Below the pieces are notes generated by a model. The model was not told the DNA's origin. It did not search any database and saw only the letters and a list, made by a program, of their open reading frames with translations. Shown piece by piece: positions 10,501 to 19,815 of a DNA stretch of 33,021 nucleotides. Numbering within the stretch: position 1 is the first letter of the stretch; every line of letters begins with the position of its first letter. Both the position numbers and the translations under genes were made by a program. The stretch covers positions 5,923 through 38,943 of the forward strand of contig BRYA01000014.1 in NCBI GenBank assembly GCA_030267965.1, in the 5' to 3' direction. Source of the DNA: Triparma columacea. Taxonomy: Eukaryota > Sar > Bolidophyceae > Parmales > Triparmaceae.

Positions 10501-10931
10501 TTCTTATAAGCTTCTTATGACTCGCTTTGATTGTCCACCACTATAAATCCTAACCACTAACACAACCCGCTTCGCTCGTTGTCGCCGCCTCGCCGCTCAA
10601 CGCCTCACTCACTTAGCGCCATCATACTTCCAAAGAGGCTCAACATTATACCTCTATTACCGACCAATTTCAACATTTCCACATCCACGTCCAAGCCTGC
10701 TTCCAAGAAGAGCAGCAGGAGGCCAACCTCTCCGAACATCATGAGCGCCTTCGGCTTCGGTGCAATGTCGAAGCAATTGGGACCCGCGAGCATCCCCACC
10801 GCGATCTCCCCTACTAAACTGGGCAGGGCAAAGTATGCTGCCCCCTTGCCTGCAACCCAGAAGGCCACCATAAGTAGCAGCACTGAGTAGAGCTCGGAGA
10901 AGGTGAAGGGGTGCTCGTGAGTCTCCGCCAT
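7530..10931 (-). CDS. CPA2/KefB-type monovalent cation/proton antiporter, 911 aa, five exons
   Basis: Exons are 10931-10613, 10399-9831, 9690-9253, 9110-8577 and 8405-7530. The first three (about 440 residues) encode a multi-span membrane domain. Typical CPA2 signatures are LPSLVGEIAVGMLAGP near residue 36, a run of Leu in EVGLLLLFLEAGLD near 68-81, and GAGCTLAPTSMGIALNVL near 127. The ion-binding helix reads AAAMLQDVIGIILL with Gln164-Asp165. In this family a QD pair marks the KefB/KEA (K+/H+) type, while electrogenic Na+/H+ members carry two Asp. K+/H+ exchange is therefore the better guess. Exons 4-5 add a cytosolic tail of about 470 residues with His/Asp-rich, acidic and poly-Ala stretches. 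The tail also has possible phosphosites in basic context (RSKSL, RNSFQ). No RCK/TrkA-N nucleotide-binding fold is evident. Confidence 0.88.
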
Positions 10932-11218
10932 GGCTAGAAGAGGTGGCGCTTACGTTCGTGAGGTCTAGCCCAGGTTGTGTATGACTTGCAGCCCGACCAA
11001 GCGAAAATTGAGGACAGAGCAACTTTTCAACAATTGCCGATGGCGGAGAAGGAAGGGGGTGTTACGGTGAGCGGTACGAGACGTTGGAAGGCGATTTGGA
11101 TGAGTAAGCTGATTTCGAGGTTTTCTTAGGCCACCACTGACGGTTTTATTTATCACAAAGACTCCGAAGCCCCAGAAGGCCCCCGGATCACAAGTGCTCT
11201 GAAATTTTTGTTTGAAAA
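10932..11218. promoter_or_regulatory. Divergent 5' region between antiporter and NUP107 genes
   Basis: These 287 bp separate two outward-facing start codons and must contain both 5' UTRs and promoters. I see no clear TATA box or repeat. The assignment rests on position only. Confidence 0.35.
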
Positions 11219-14200
11219 ATGCCGCGACTTGGGCTAAATGATATGGATGATGACGAGGACGTCGTTATGGAGTCAGACGATGCCTACGCACAGATCTCAA
11301 ATGCGCTGGCAGACTGGGGAGATGACTCTACCTCGAAGCGTGCGTTGTCTGAGGCGACAGAGAGTTTGAGGAAGAAGTCAGTTTTCTCGAAAGCGGGGTT
11401 CGTGAGGCCTACTTTTTCTCCCAATGCACACCCTGGTTCCTCACCTGGGGGGCGGGGAGCGTCTCGTCTTCAGAAATTCACTGTTGGGGGGGAAGACGGG
11501 GGGGAGGGAAGTGGAAATATAGTGTCAGGGGGGGAGGACATGATTGTTGCGGCAGGATTTGCAGGTTCTCTCACCTCATCCGCACTGGTAGCCCCCGTAG
11601 ATGAAGTTGAGAAGTCGTGCTGTGCCCTAGGTCATGAGGCCCTGAGGGACCTCTTGGCTTTCTCCAAGAATAGAGCACCTGAGGACGATGGTGCCGCGAA
11701 CTCCAATTTCTTCGATGCACTGGCGAGGGCTGCTAACTGCAGGGGCGATGAGGGTAGGGCGGAGAGGAACGTGTGGACCCTGATGGAAAAGCTTTGTGAA
11801 GAGGGGGTTGACAACCTCCTGAATGTGAGGCCTGAGGAGTACGAGGAATCCACCCCTCTAGATGCAATCGTTTCTGACGTCTGCAGCACACCGAGCGAGG
11901 TGATTATCGAGTGCGTGAACAACGACCGCCTGCTCCGCAGGAGGCAAATCATCCTTGAGTGGTTGGAGAGCTGCGCAGAGGAGGACATTGTCTTCTACGA
12001 TCCCAACGCAAAGTCGAGGAATGGGCGGGCCGCAATGTGGCCCCAGACCATGAAGAACGGGGGGGGGCGTTTCCACGTTGATCTTGAGGAGTTGAAGGGG
12101 TTGGACGGGGAGGATGAGGCGGAACTGCTGAGCTCAGTCTTCATGATGATCAGGGCGGGGAAGCTTCAGGACGCTTGTGCGCTTTGCGCGAAGGCCGGGC
12201 AGCCGTGGCGGGCGGCGTCGATCTCGGGCTCGATGCCCATGGGCAGCAACGTCGATGAGATAGGGAACGACAGTGGCTCTTTCTTCGGAAACCCAAAGTT
12301 TGCCCTCTGGAGGAGGTAAGAATGAAGAAAGAAGAGGAGCAACGCGCTGCGTTGACATGCAAGTATATGTAACCTTCCTTGAAGCTCGCTTCGCTCATCC
12401 CCTGCTCCCCCTTACCCTCCTCCCCCTCTCGCCTCCATCCTCCGCTCGCTGCAGAACCTGCTGGAAGCTCGGGCGGGCGTGCGCTGGGAAAAAGAAATTG
12501 AATCAGAACAACAAGAATGGGCGCCTAGACAAGAGCGCGTACGAGGCTGCCATTTACGCCACGCTGGGGAACGACTTCGAGACGATGAGAAATAGCCCTG
12601 TGCTGAACGGCGGGTTTTACGATCATTTGTGGGTCCACTTCAGGTGCATGGTGGAGAGGGCTACCGATGAGTGCACGTTCGCGCACTCAAGGAGGAGGAG
12701 AGAAGTCGGGGTGAAGTACCCCTTCGCAGGAGCTGGGGGGGGGGCGGGGGGGAAAAGGGTGAGAATTGGGGGGGCGCAAAAGGCGAAGTGGAAGAGCGAT
12801 GTTCTTGATGATTTACTTACGTGGGAGAAGCGAGCCGTGCAAATTCAACACCAACTCAACCAACGCAACGCTTTCGTTGTCGTCACTCCTTCGCTCCTCC
12901 TTCCCCCAGGCCGAGGACGAGCAACTCGCGGAAACCGGTGCCCTGGCAAACATCGACGAGGGGTATACCGTCGACTCGTTCAGGTCTGAGGAGGCCCAAA
13001 TTCTATGGAACAGGGCGGTGAGCGCCCTCATCCTTGCTGAGGGCCAGGTTTCGAGCTTTATCAGCACAGCTCTGAGGGGGGAGGGGGGGGGGTTGGGGGG
13101 AGGATGGCTGAGGTTTGCTGCCCACTTCGTCGCCTTCTTCAAAGTCATTGGGAAAGGGGAACAAGGTCAGGGGGGGGGGCAAGGTGCCAACGCCTTTGAT
13201 GAGGAAGATGCGTGCGAAATCCTCAAAAACTACATCGCCTTCCTCGTAGATAACAAGCAGGTGGAACTCGTGGCGACGTACTGCTCCCTTCTTCCCGAAA
13301 CAGCGTGTGTGACGACGTACGCGCAGACCCTCATGGTCGTCGAGGACTTCGAGGAAAGGAAGAGGATGTTCGGGCGTGGTATGGACCTCTTCCCTGAACT
13401 CATGGAAGAAATCCTTGTCTTGACTGTAGAGAGAATTAGGGACTCTGAGGAATTTGAGGACGCTAGGAAAATGAAGAGTCTTGAGTATTTGTGCATCGAC
13501 CCCGCTTACCGTTTGGAGGGTTTGGTGCAGGCCAACAACCTTTTGAGGATGCTCCTGCTGCAGGGGAAGATCGAGAGCTGCAAGCTTCTTGTCGTCAAGT
13601 ATTGGCCGGCCGACAGTGTGAGTGTGATAAGGGAGCTGATTGAAGGCAACGAGGAGGGGAGGGGCGAGAGGCTTGAGGAGAGCGGGGAGAGTGTGATTTG
13701 GGAGCACGAGAGTCTTGTAGCCGTCATTATTGCCCACACAAAGTTTGACTTGTGGCGCGAAATCGTGACGAAGGTGGAGGAAGACGAGAGGAGGCTCGCC
13801 GAAGGGTCTTTGATAGGGGGGGGGGGGGTTGGGCTCAATAAGGTCGAAATGGAAATCTTTGAAAAGTCCAAGGAGAGGGAAAGGAAGGAAAAGCTGGACA
13901 GGGAGAGGAAAGGGGTCGAGGATGCGGCCGGGGACGCCCTAGTAGCCCTGCAGGTCGTGCTGCAGTACTCCGGGGGCTTCCTCTTTATGAATGACGATGA
14001 GATCAGTGAGGACGAGGTCAGGGGAGCGGAGATTGCAAGCTTGAGGAAGGGACTCATTCCCACCGTAGTGAACCTTATCGCATATTTGCTGTGCGTGATG
14101 GGGGCCTTCTTCGAGAAGGAGGAGGGGGGGGGCAAGGAGAAGGCGAGAGGGCAGTACCAACAGATCGTGGATCTAGCCACCACCCTGACGGACGAACGCT

Positions 14201-14298
14201 ACAAAATCATGGACTGCCTGAGATCTGAGGACGCGGCTGCCATCCTAGAAAAGGTCGCAGAAGCCCAGGTCAACGTTCTCAGATGTGTGGAAAAGTAG
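11219..14298 (+). CDS. NUP107: Nucleoporin NUP107 (Nup84) of the Y-complex, about 955 aa, three exons
   Basis: Exons are 11219-12315, 12455 to about 12836, and 12910-14298. This is a scaffold alpha-solenoid of the nuclear pore outer ring. The diagnostic stretch is FMMIRAGKLQDACALC followed by GQPWRAASISGS, then NPKFALWR joined across intron 1 to RTCWKL, then YEAAIYATLGNDFETM and DHLWVHFRCMVE. Later come ILKNYIAFLV and YCSLLP...VTTYAQTL, as in the conserved C-terminal half of Nup107. The disordered acidic N terminus and the length fit the family (human about 925 aa). The donor of intron 2 is uncertain. GTGCAA at 12837 keeps a W..DVLDDLL segment that seems to match the family. GTGAGA at 12759 is a better splice site, also phase 0, and would remove 26 residues. 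Confidence 0.88.
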
Positions 14299-14631
14299 AG
14301 AAGAAGGAGGAAGGGGTAGTGGGGGTGGTGAAAGACTTGCGCTAGCTTTTTGGATAACAAAATAGGAAGAAACAATTCAAAACTTATTTGTTTATTATTT
14401 CATTGGTTCAGCCACAAGAAAAGGTGCTCCTGCAGAATCTTCGTACCGGGTTCCTTACTGAGGAGAAGAAGCTTTGGTGGAGGAGGTGGTGGCGAAGGAG
14501 AAGCCCAAGCCGGCCAAGAAGAAGAAGGCGCTGAAGAAGGAGAAAGAGAGCGAGGCGGGAGAGGAGCAATAAGAACTTGAGAAGACTGGTAAATGGTGCA
14601 CAACAACAACAACAAATCAACACAATAAACC
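14299..14631. other. Gap between convergent NUP107 and fusion gene, with a coding-like remnant
   Basis: This gap of about 330 bp holds one suggestive stretch, 14462-14572 (+). It is open and ends in TAA, reading EEALVEEVVAKEKPKPA then Lys-rich residues and EKESEAGEEQ. It resembles the basic-acidic C-terminal tail of a protein. An in-frame TGA at 14459 closes it upstream and no good acceptor or start codon was found. It may be a decayed exon or gene fragment, or chance in purine-rich DNA. Confidence 0.3.
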
Positions 14632-15857
14632 TCATGCTCCTGAGAAGAGCTCCCTCGCGTCCGACCAAGGGGTGTCGCCCAGCTTCTTGATGATGACCCG
14701 CAGGCCGCCCTCCACGGCCCCCACCGCCATGCCCCCCACCGCCTTCTCGCCCGCAACGAATGGGGCCTTAGTCGACCCCGAAAACCCCCTCTTGCGCAGC
14801 AGCGACACGTGCGCCTTCTTGTCAGTCACCCCATTCTTGGTGAGCCGGTGCTGCGCGCCCATTGCCCCCACCATGTCCATCACGGCCTCCCTCGAGGCGT
14901 CATCCAGCTTCAGCCCCACGTAGTTCCCGTTCGCTTGCAGGCTGCCGAACGTCAGCGTCGGCGGGGTGGCGATGCCCTCGTAGCTGAGCGCGTCCGCCTT
15001 CGCCAGGGTCAGGGACACCTGGTCGATGGACATGTGCCGGCTATCGTCCCGCTGGAAGCAATGCTCCAGAGCGGTTTGGCTCACGTCGCGCACGCCCTGC
15101 TGGAGCGTCAGAAGGTAGTTCTTGAGGACTTTGCACTCGGATGCGCTGGGCCAGGTAAGTGCGATGAGGTATAGGCTTTTCGTGGCATTGCCGTTGGGCT
15201 TCTTGGCCGTCGCCTTCCCCGGGTGCTTGAGGTCCATGATGGTCTTCTTCTTCTTCGAGTCGGTCTTCTGCTTCTTCATGGGCCCGCCGCCGTCGTCGTC
15301 GGAGCCCGTCCCGTCGTCGTTGGAGCCCGTCAGGTCCACCACCTCGCAGGAGGGGGCGTTCTTCATCTGCAACAAGGCGGTGCGGAGGGGTGAGGCGTTG
15401 GGGGGGTGAGATATATAGCCAGGACTATCTTGATGACCATCCTAAATTCACCCCTTCTTACCTTCTTCTTAATCCCCTCTGCTCCATCCTTCTTCTTTTC
15501 CGGAGATATCGAGTTTGCCGGAGATATCGAGTTTGGCGTCACATATCCATATATCATTGTCCCGTTGGAGAGGTGAAGGAGGAGATCACCGGAAGGGAGG
15601 GGAGGGGGGGTTGCGGTGGATGAAAATCGACACAGAGACAACTAGATAGGGGGTTAAAAGGGGTTATATGGGTGTAAGATGATGTGTGTGTTGTTTGAAG
15701 CTGCACTCAAAGGCAAACTTACCTCCGATGTGAATTCTAGATTGTCAGATTGAGACTTTAGTAGTGCAATAAGGTCACTAGATGTCAATGGATTACTTGT
15801 AGGAACATTAAAACGCCATGCACCTAAATTTGATCGTAAGCTGATGACGATAGGCAT
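14632..15857 (-). CDS. Predicted fusion: NPL4-derived ubiquitin-like domain plus 2H-phosphoesterase-like domain, 349 aa
   Basis: Exons are 15857-15723 (45 codons), 15641-15462 (60 codons) and 15366-14632 (244 residues plus stop), all phase 0. Donors are GTAAGT and GTAAGA; acceptors are TATCTAG and GTTGCAG. Exons 1-2 are a near copy of NPL4 exons 1-2 and encode its whole N-terminal ubiquitin-like fold. Exon 3 begins exactly at an ATG after the acceptor. It carries CEVVDLTGSNDDG (a SUMO-interaction-like motif followed by acid), a basic patch (MKKQKTDSKKKK), then about 180 residues. That part has two HxSx motifs, HMSI and HVSL, 75 residues apart (fusion residues 216-219 and 291-294). SLYLIALTWPS before them fits the first strand of the 2H (LigT/AKAP7/CPDase-like) superfamily. 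Such enzymes act on cyclic phosphates or RNA ends. Alternatively exon 3 is an independent gene with its own ATG and exons 1-2 are a stranded copy. Confidence 0.6.
15431..15857 (-). repeat. Segmental copy of the NPL4 5' region (matches 29983-30458)
   Basis: About 430 bp match the NPL4 locus in order: start of intron 2, exon 2, intron 1 and exon 1 back to the start codon. Intron 1 is 81 bp here against 142 bp in NPL4 because of an internal deletion. Exon 2 carries an extra in-frame 18-bp tandem copy (NSISPA). Between codons 8 and 45, 9 of 38 codons differ and 5 of those changes are synonymous. The second half of exon 2 is nearly identical. Confidence 0.9.
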
Positions 15858-16336
15858 CCTAAATTGACCAAAATTGAATTGCTTTTTTTCGCTATTTTGA
15901 AGTTGCCTCTGATAATGATATCTAGACTCACATCAAAATATTAATATTGTAGAATAAGTTAGGGGGTTTTTTACTAAAAATACAAGAAATATGACTGAAT
16001 TTTTATATTCTAAAAATTAATAATAATTTTTGGTACTTGTTTTTACAATTTTTTTATTATTGATCAATAATATATCTAAAAAATCCTTTAATTGGAGTAT
16101 CAACTAATTTTAGGTCATAAAATTTTGCAAATTATCAGAAGTGATTTATAATTTCTAAAATATGCTTCAAAGAGTTGCATGGATTCAATGTCATTAAAAA
16201 TTGTCAAAATCAGAAAAAATATTTTTTTGGATTTTTCGATTTTTGGTTGGTCCGTCCGTTGTCCTTACTCCTTACTCTCTCACGTTCACATAAAATACCC
16301 TGAAAGAAACAAACACTTGTTTCTGACCTTAAGTAA
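15858..16336. other. AT-rich intergenic tract with an 18-bp perfect palindrome
   Basis: This stretch of nearly 480 bp is strikingly AT-rich between about 15885 and 16240, unlike the rest of the window. It has many A/T runs and TAATAATA-like strings. A perfect 18-bp palindrome centred on GATC lies at 16055-16072. No gene, tRNA or terminal inverted repeats were found. It separates the fusion gene's start from the 3' end of the next minus-strand gene, so it should include the fusion gene's promoter. Confidence 0.7.
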
Positions 16337-18666
16337 CTATCGATAATGTACAACGAAAGAGTGCCGCCTCTGTTCGAAACCCCCCCTCTCTTCTCTCACC
16401 CAATCCCGCTCCTTTTTTTCTTCCGCCTCCCTTTCTCCACTCCTGAGGCTTTCTGCTTTGATAACCACGCCTCCTCCTTTCCTAGCCTCCCATGTGAGCG
16501 CGAGTTCCTTCTTCCTCCCCCCTCCTTCTATGTCCTCCTCGAGCTTCGTTACAACCTTGATTCCCCTCCCTCCTACCCTCTCGATGACGAACGTTCCAGA
16601 ATCCCCACTGAATCCAATCTCGAGCGCTTTCGTACCTGCCCCCTTTCTCTTGCGGCACCTCCACACCGACAAGTTCGACGGCCTGACGGCCGTCACTTGT
16701 GCCCCTTCAGCATTTCCCTGCTCCTCCCCCCTGTGAAAGGCCCGGCAGTTGGATCCGTTCCTCATGGCTATTGCCATTGCGTAGTTGGCGGTGTTACCGA
16801 TGCTCCACTCGCAACTTTCCTCCAACCAGACCATGCCCGCCCTCTCTTGCCTCAAATTCTCTCGCAGCCATGCCTCGATTACTTCCGTATTTTCGTTATC
16901 GTTGGCCTGAACGAGGACAGGAAATATCGCCGAGCTCCATGCTGACTTTGGAATGTTGAGTCCAAAGCAGCACACTGCTGGAGGGGGCGAGTTCCAAACA
17001 TCCTGCTTCCCGTCACCCTCCTTGGCACCTTCGCAACAACAGGATACATCCTTCTTTTCCCTCTCTACCTCCCAGCTACCCGCAGTCCTCAGCTGATCGA
17101 CCTTGCCTTTGACGAAATCGAAGTAAATCTTCCTCACAGCAGCCACACTCGTTGTCCAGAAGTAGAAGTAATTGAGGTCCCAGGCGTCACTCCCTAGGTG
17201 CGCAAAGGGGAGGCTCGCCAAGACCATAGATGGCGATTCGATATCCTCCTCATCACTGTCGTTCTCCTCCTCTTTGAAACTTCCACCAGCCTCCACCCTC
17301 TCGTCCAAAATGGTCCTCTCCCTTTCGTAGACTTCGTCGAACCTGGTCCCATTCTGCTTAGTTGTGACACATGCAATCTTAAGCCCGCCGGTATCCACCA
17401 CAGCCCGCATGCCCTCCACGGCAAACTTCTGCGAGGGGTTGAAGCAAAATATTGCGGCAGTGAGATAATGGCCTTTCTTCATCTTGTATTTGTGTAGTTT
17501 TACCTCACTCGCTGCACTCGTTTTCCCGCCTCCTTTTCCATACTTACCTGAAACCTCCTTTTCTCTTCGTCGAAAAATCCCTTCTCGAAGTATCCCAGAC
17601 CTTCCAATAGAGTAAAGCTACAGAAAGGGTGATTTTGGCACTGAAAGAATACCAACCCAGGCTCGCAAGGTACCCCGCCGCACCTGTTGATGCGCATGCA
17701 CGCCGCCAAGTGAAGCGCAAGCTGGGGGCAGCTCGAAACCGACACGACTCCATCGCTCTCCTGGACCCTCAAGCCACCCGACAAGCTGTACTTGTCGTCT
17801 CCTGTGAGCATCTCATACAGACAGGCGACGTGCAGGACGTGACCTGTCCACATAATATTCTCCCTGCATTCAAACACTCCCCCACCGTCGACCTGCTCGG
17901 GCCAGTAGTACCGGTAGTAGTCAAAGACCTTTGGGTTGAGGAGGAGTTCCTCCAGGCACCACTCTAATATCTCCCCTCCTCTCCTCCTGAACGCCGGAGT
18001 TCTCTGGACGATGCTGCAAACTGCGTAGCAAAGGAAACTGGAATGATAACGTATTGCCGTGAAGGAAAGTTGCTCCTGCTGCCCGACCCCCGGCTTTCCC
18101 CCACCCACCATGCTCCACACTGCCCACTTGTCCTCAACGGTATGTAGGTCCACCGTGATCGAAGCAAAGTAGTTAAGGAGCTTGCACTCCTTTGACGAGG
18201 GGAGAAGTGAAGGCGGTTAGCGTTGGGGAGGTGCTCTCGCCTCTCATCTTCTTGCCACTCCCTTTCTCACCTCTTCAGACAAATCAGCCTGAGCTGTTCC
18301 ACTCTTTCTTGCATCGTCTTCCCCGACCTCCTCATCAAAGAGCTTGCTGATCTCCTCCCCGAAGGAATGGTGGCCTCCTCTTGCTGGGCTCCCCAGAATG
18401 TGGACCAAAAAAAGCGAGAAGAATAGAGCGAAGTTACACCCCAACAATGCGATCCAGCCCCTCTTATCTAACTTCATCCAACCCCAGCTGATTGAACCGA
18501 CAACGCATAAAGCGAAACCTGCCAGCCTTGCTGAGCTCTGAAGGACAATGTGGAACAAATGAAAATGATCTCCCTGGTCAAAGAGGAGGGCGAAGAAGCC
18601 CGGAGTAGGCGGGACTGACTTCATTATATGCTCAGATGCGTGACCAACTCGCTCGTTCTGACACAT
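16337..18666 (-). CDS. Linalool dehydratase/isomerase-domain membrane protein, 727 aa, three exons
   Basis: Exons are 18666-18271, 18189-17548 and 17482-16337, all phase 0. Exon 1 has two hydrophobic segments (around residues 48-65 and 70-93), so the protein is probably membrane-anchored. Exon 2 carries the hallmark of the linalool dehydratase/isomerase (LDI) family. RYHSSFLCYAV and YYRYYW precede ENIMWTGHVLH with His249. Then come TGDDKYS and CEPGLVFFQCQNH with Cys307 and Cys316. The Cys-x8-Cys spacing and the Met-x3-His spacing are as I recall for the bacterial enzyme's active site. The catalytic Asp of the bacterial enzyme is not obvious here. Exon 3 continues the domain (KFAVEGMRAVVDTGG) with an acidic insertion and a charged C terminus. 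Family members are poorly characterised in eukaryotes, so terpene chemistry is only a possibility. Confidence 0.78.
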
Positions 18667-19062
18667 TACTCCTCAACTTCTGGAATTGAAGTCTGCGATT
18701 TGCCGACGTGGTGTTTCAACTTAAGGCCTTACAAAACCTAAGGGACCCTAAAGAGAAACTGAAGCCTTACTATGAACACAGATATCAGGAACGGAAGCTA
18801 AGAGAGGACGCAAATGCCCTTCAATAGAGAAATTTGACAATAGACAAAAAGTTGAAGCAATTTTTCTTTCACCTTGAGAAAACCTGTTGTTAACCCTCCC
18901 CACCCCTCTCATTGTAACTCACTTCGCTGGTAGAGCACGACTCCAGAGGTTTGTTGGGCTTAGTGACATCTCTATTTGCTGGAAAAGTTAACGACGTGCT
19001 CCACTTTCCTTCAATCACCTTTTTAACAGCCGAGTATCTTGGATATATAACAGATAAAGACT
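18667..19062. other. Intergenic region upstream of LDI-domain gene
   Basis: Nearly 400 bp lie between the LDI-domain start codon (minus) and the next possible plus-strand start. The half nearest the LDI gene should contain that gene's promoter. Possible acceptor-like AGs occur at 19027-19028 and 19052-19053, so a 5' exon of the next gene could hide here. No start or donor is convincing. Confidence 0.35.
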
Positions 19063-19686
19063 ATGATGGACTACCAGAAGATCAATGCAGAGGCACTTTT
19101 TTCGGTCAAGAACATGAAGTCCGTCGCTGCTATCCTCCTCCCAACCTCTGCTCCTCTCATTATAGCCAACATCAGAGCTCAGCCCCTCCTTTGTTTGACA
19201 GCCACAGTGTTGTCCCTCATTCTCATGAGGATGACTATCAACACGTCTTCCCAAGCAGCCACATCTTGTAAGATATCATTCAGCAAGAAAAAAGAGAAGG
19301 CAGCGATCCAAAATGTCACCATAACTTCCCTCTCAAACCGCATCACCCGTGTCTCCATGGGATCCTGCCACCTCTTGGGAGGAGTAGTATATGCCCTCCG
19401 CAATTTTGACGGACACTCCGCCTTAGTTTCTTGGTCGCTTGTTGCCGGTCAATGCTTAGTCAGTGGCATCTGGTTGTCATCTGGCGCCAATGGCCAATGA
19501 GGGCGTGGGGCGGCGAGAGGTCGTCGTCCCGCAATGTGGAACCCCGACGGTGCTGGTTGGAGAGCCATGCCAGCAGCATTGGCGGAGAAGTTCAAAGAGA
19601 AAGCGAAGGGCACCCGTCGCACGGCAATTATTGGCGTTGTCTTTGCCACAGTCTTCATTAGGATCGGTGTTCCAGCTCTCATTTGA
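19063..19686 (+). pseudogene. Doubtful membrane-protein gene with an in-frame TGA
   Basis: A 145-residue frame runs from ATG 19063 to TGA 19498-19500. It has hydrophobic segments: VAAILLPTSAPLII, LLCLTATVLSLILM, and LLGGVVYAL to VSGIWL. The same frame reopens and continues to TGA 19684-19686. It reads GWRAMPAALAEKFKEKAKG, then a helix AIIGVVFATVFIRIGVPALI, with an ATG at 19534. Both halves look coding and together would make a small multi-span protein. I found no intron that removes the stop. Options are a pseudogene, a base error, stop readthrough, or two separate small frames. The gene's position between a divergent and a convergent neighbour, in an otherwise empty 1.1 kb, supports a real gene. 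The family is unknown. Confidence 0.35.
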
Positions 19687-19815
19687 GGACGTCCCGATAT
19701 TAGAAAGAGAATAAGACAGGAACATTGATTAGGTTGACAGCTCTTTAACTTAGAGCTCGAATTAATTCTTGCACCAGTCTTCAGCGAACATTTTAGCTTA
19801 TTTATTTAGCTTATA

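Noticed and set aside
12273..12455. In-frame extension over NUP107 intron 1
   Set aside because: The frame there is not the NUP107 frame; joining 12315 to 12455 restores the conserved LWR-RTCWKL junction.
15654..15857. Calling the copied NPL4 exon a stand-alone 67-aa gene
   Set aside because: The last residues of that frame are intron sequence after a GTAAGT donor shared with NPL4; splicing into the next copied exon is better supported.
18912..18955. tRNA-like string (ACTCACTTCGCTGGTAGAGC with CTCCAGA)
   Set aside because: It resembles a D-arm and a CCA anticodon loop, but the anticodon stem does not pair, there is no GGTTCGANTCC T-arm, and no acceptor stem closes.
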